From Desulfitobacterium chlororespirans DSM 11544 (GTDB taxonomy: Bacteria; Bacillota; Desulfitobacteriia; Desulfitobacteriales; Desulfitobacteriaceae), in assembly GCF_900143285.1 (NCBI RefSeq), contig NZ_FRDN01000020.1:1-64000 (forward strand): a stretch of 64,000 nucleotides of DNA, given 5' to 3'. The notes under the pieces are model-generated. The model saw only the letters and a program-made list of their open reading frames with translations, made no database searches and had not been told where the DNA came from. Shown here in pieces: positions 61,287-64,000 of this stretch; position 1 is the first letter of the stretch; every line of letters begins with the position of its first letter. Position numbers and translations under genes: made by a program.

Positions 61287-63692
61287 ATGAAGGTCAGTTT
61301 GGAATGGTTACGTGAATATGTGGATATCGCTCAGTCTGCCGAAGATTTAGCAGAGATCCTGACCCGGGGCGGGATTGAGGTCGGTGGCGTCGAGTATCTG
61401 AATCAAGGGCTGGAGGCAGTCGTGGTCGGTGAGATTACCCGTATGGAGCATCATCCTAATGCGGATAAGCTGTGGATCTGTGAAGTGAATCTAGGAGACG
61501 GGTCCACCACTATCGTCACAGGGGCCCAGAATCTGCTGGTCGGGGATCGAATCCCGGTGGCTTTGCCGGGAACCACGCTGCCCAATGGGGTTCATATCGA
61601 AATCTCCAAGCTGCGGGGAGTGGAATCTTCAGGAATGCTCTGCTCCACTGAGGAACTGCATTTGGACTCCGGCTTAGGGGACCCGCGCAGCGAAGGCGGT
61701 ATTCTTATCTTGGAAAAGGAGACTCCCTTAGGGGCAACTTTAGATACCGTTTTTGGCGAAGGGGACTGCGTCCTGGATCTGGAGCTCTATCCCAACCGCC
61801 CCGATTGTCTGGGTATGGTGAATGTGGCACGGGAAGTGGCTTCTTTGACCGGAGGAGATCTCCATCTGCCTGCATGGGCGGAGGGGTCCCAAGGCCCGGA
61901 TTATCCGGTGGATCCTGAGGCCCGGATTATCCTGGATGAGCCGGAGCTGTGCCGGCGCTATGCCGGCTTAGTGGTAGAGGATGTCAAGATTGAGCCTTCT
62001 TCGGAGTGGATGCAGAAACGTCTAAAAGCAGCGGGAGTGCGCCCGATCAGCAATATTGTGGATATTACCAACTATATTATGCTGGAGATGGGACAGCCTT
62101 TGCATGCGTTTGATCGGGATGCCATCGTCGGCGCCGTCCATGTGCGCCGGGCTCAGACCGGGGAGAAGCTGGTGACCCTTGATGATATAGAGCGGGAGCT
62201 TGATCCGGAAATGCTGCTCATTGCTGATGATGAAAAGGCTCTTGGCTTGGCGGGAGTCATGGGTGGTTTAAATAGTGAAATTACCGACTCCACCAAAAGA
62301 ATTTTCGTGGAATCCGCTCATTTTTCCAGTGTAAGCATTCGCCGCACCAGCCGTCGTTTGGGACTGCGTTCAGAGGCATCCAATCGCTTTGAAAAAGGGG
62401 TCAACTCCCATGGTGTAGCAGCGGCCTTAGGCCGTGTGGCTGAGCTGGTTATTCGGCTGGGAGCCGGAAAACCGGTAGGCTTTGTTGAACAAGCGGGGCA
62501 GCTCCCAGAGCCTGCGGCGGTTTCCCTTACTGTGGAAAAAGCCAATTCCCTCCTGGGAACTGCTCTTATTGAGGAAGAGATCACCGGGGTTCTCAAGCGT
62601 TTGCGTTTTCCTTATCAAGAAAAGGATGGGGAATATGAGGTTCAGATTCCTACCTATCGTTCCGATATTACTATTGAAGAAGATTTAATCGAAGAAGTGG
62701 CCCGTTTGACAGGCTATGATCGGATTCCCACGACCTTGCCCCAGGGGGATCAGACTCAGGGGCGGAGGACTCCTGAGCAGGAATTTAAGCGCACTCTCCG
62801 CCATCTTCTGGTTCGTTTGGGTCTGAATGAGGTTATGACCTATTCCTTCACTCGCCCCGATGCCGATCGCCAGTTTGGAGATATGGATCAGGCTATTCCA
62901 TTGCTGAATCCGCTGCGGGAAGAGCTAAGTGTGATGCGGACGGCTTTGCTTCCCAGCATTATGGAGATCGCCGCCCGGAATATCTCCCGCAGGAACCTGG
63001 ATATCCGTCTTTTTGAGATGGGCAGTATTTATAAGAGCCAGGAGCGCCCCTTGGTCAAGCTTCCACAAGAGGAGCTGCATTTGGCCGGGGTGATCTGGGG
63101 CAAATCCTCCCGCCATTGGCGGACCCCGGTAACGGAGTATGATTTCTATACGGTGAAAGGGATTCTGGAGGAAGTGGCTCGTGAGTTTGGCCTGGAGTTC
63201 GAGTACCGGCTGCCCACTGCTCAGGAGCTCACCCATCCGGGACGTTCCGCAGATATCTACCTCAACGGTGAGAAGATCGGCTTGATGGGCGAGATTCATC
63301 CTGCTATAGGCAAGGAATGGGAACTGGAAAGGGCGTTGATTTTTGAATTGGCAGTGGCTCCCCTGCTGGAGGCCGGCAAGCGGACCATCCGAGCCTTCTC
63401 CATTCCGAAGTTCCCGGCGATGCAGCGGGATTTGGCTGTAGTGGTACCTCTGGAGGTCTCCGCCCAGGACGTTATGAAACGGATCAAGGAGCTGGGAGGA
63501 GCGCTTTTGGTTCAGGTGAATATCTTCGATGTCTATACCGGCAAACCTATTCCCGAAGATCGTAAGAGCCTGGCTTTTGCGCTGAAGTATCAAGCCTTGG
63601 ATCGAACTTTAAAGGATGAAGAGGTCAATGCCTTAAACCAGCAAGTTCTAGAAGGGATTGAAAAGGAATTTGGAGCTGCCTGGAGAAAGTAG
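61287..63692 (+). CDS. pheT: Phenylalanine-tRNA ligase beta subunit
   Basis: 801 residues: N-terminal tRNA-binding OB domain (about 40-150: VVGEITRMEHHPNADKLWIC), B3/B4 editing domain (about 210-390: NRFEKGVN near the end), B5 domain, a degenerate synthetase core and the C-terminal FDX-anticodon-binding domain (IPKFPAMQRDLAVVV). It follows pheS by 12 bases behind AAGGAGG. Confidence 0.97.
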   Translation: MKVSLEWLREYVDIAQSAEDLAEILTRGGIEVGGVEYLNQGLEAVVVGEITRMEHHPNADKLWICEVNLGDGSTTIVTGAQNLLVGDRIPVALPGTTLPNGVHIEISKLRGVESSGMLCSTEELHLDSGLGDPRSEGGILILEKETPLGATLDTVFGEGDCVLDLELYPNRPDCLGMVNVAREVASLTGGDLHLPAWAEGSQGPDYPVDPEARIILDEPELCRRYAGLVVEDVKIEPSSEWMQKRLKAAGVRPISNIVDITNYIMLEMGQPLHAFDRDAIVGAVHVRRAQTGEKLVTLDDIERELDPEMLLIADDEKALGLAGVMGGLNSEITDSTKRIFVESAHFSSVSIRRTSRRLGLRSEASNRFEKGVNSHGVAAALGRVAELVIRLGAGKPVGFVEQAGQLPEPAAVSLTVEKANSLLGTALIEEEITGVLKRLRFPYQEKDGEYEVQIPTYRSDITIEEDLIEEVARLTGYDRIPTTLPQGDQTQGRRTPEQEFKRTLRHLLVRLGLNEVMTYSFTRPDADRQFGDMDQAIPLLNPLREELSVMRTALLPSIMEIAARNISRRNLDIRLFEMGSIYKSQERPLVKLPQEELHLAGVIWGKSSRHWRTPVTEYDFYTVKGILEEVAREFGLEFEYRLPTAQELTHPGRSADIYLNGEKIGLMGEIHPAIGKEWELERALIFELAVAPLLEAGKRTIRAFSIPKFPAMQRDLAVVVPLEVSAQDVMKRIKELGGALLVQVNIFDVYTGKPIPEDRKSLAFALKYQALDRTLKDEEVNALNQQVLEGIEKEFGAAWRK

Positions 63693-63714
63693 TATAGTAT
63701 CTGGGGGGTGTCAT

Positions 63715-63972
63715 ATGGCTGAAGAAAATGAAAAGGTCATTGTTGAGATATTTGGGGAAAAACATGTGATTCGCGGACAGGAAAGCCCGGAGCATATCCT
63801 GAAGGTTGCCCGTGAAGTGGATAAAAAGATGCGTCTCATTGCCCAACGGACACCGCGCTTAGCCATTCACCAAATCGCAATTCTGGCCGCGCTGAATCTG
63901 GCCGACGAGTTGGAAAAAATCAAGGAAGAACAAGAAACTCTCATGCAGCTCATTGAAGCGCAAGAAGAATAG
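63715..63972 (+). CDS. zapA: Cell division protein ZapA
   Basis: 85 residues from ATG 63715 behind GGGGGGTG: a short beta head (VIVEIFGEKHVIRGQESPEHILKVAREVDKKM) and a C-terminal coiled coil (ELEKIKEEQETLMQLIEAQ). ZapA bundles FtsZ filaments. zapA directly after pheT is the usual Firmicute order. The gene is complete and ends 28 bases before the window edge. Confidence 0.92.
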   Translation: MAEENEKVIVEIFGEKHVIRGQESPEHILKVAREVDKKMRLIAQRTPRLAIHQIAILAALNLADELEKIKEEQETLMQLIEAQEE

Positions 63973-64000
63973 AAAACTAGAGCAATACTGGGAAAGCGTA

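Overview
The window looks like chromosome of a low-to-mid GC, spore-forming anaerobic Firmicute of the Desulfitobacterium type. The reasons are a YtxC-thrS pair with T-box leaders, YqzL-pheST-zapA, a clade II (Sec-exported) nitrous oxide reductase operon fed by a Rieske/cytochrome b complex, a sulfoacetaldehyde acetyltransferase cluster, and corrinoid methyltransferase genes beside a sigma-54 activator. The genus is inferred from gene content, not from a database match.

Layout. 1-866: a short FimB/FimE-size tyrosine recombinase lying between two perfect 16-bp inverted repeats, followed by an HD-GYP phosphodiesterase. 1.9-3.5 kb: very small genes, including two 31-residue single-helix membrane peptides that resemble each other and a 38-residue C2H2-like zinc-finger peptide on the minus strand. 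3.6-11.4 kb: a processive-type family 2 glycosyltransferase, agmatinase, seven tRNA genes under one promoter, an adenine methyltransferase with a probable partner endonuclease, then arginine decarboxylase and spermidine synthase. 11.7-15.5 kb: bacteriohemerythrin, YtxC and T-box-controlled thrS.

15.5-43.7 kb is accessory: a DMT permease, diaminopimelate dehydrogenase, a cluster that reads as a route from sulfoacetate to acetyl phosphate and sulfite (MFS importer, SucCD-like CoA ligase, acylating aldehyde dehydrogenase, Xsc, GntR regulator), a corrinoid protein with a UroD-type methyltransferase, a histidine kinase with a cysteine-rich sensor domain and its sigma-54 response regulator, and a long nos operon (FtsX-type ABC pair, DUF4418, cytochromes c, Rieske, cytochrome b6/subunit IV, nosZ, NosB-like, nosDLYF). 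A perfect -24/-12 sigma-54 promoter precedes the nos operon, about 0.8 kb from the end of the activator gene.

43.8-46.2 kb returns to housekeeping: infC (ATT start, attenuated leader), rpmI, rplT and a TrmH-type methyltransferase. 46.3-59.7 kb is a second accessory block: PadR, two DUF1048 proteins and an ABC exporter, then potassium uptake (kup, kdpDE, kdpFABC). Both kdp transcription units carry the same 11-bp-spaced direct repeat at a matching distance from a -10 element. 59.8-64.0 kb: yqzL, a T-box, pheS, pheT and zapA.

Read as a whole, a translation backbone (ytxC-thrS / infC-rpmI-rplT-trmH / yqzL-pheST-zapA) is split by two metabolic insertions, one for anaerobic electron acceptors (organosulfonate-derived sulfite, N2O) and one for ion homeostasis and export. 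No CRISPR array, rRNA gene or insertion sequence was seen.
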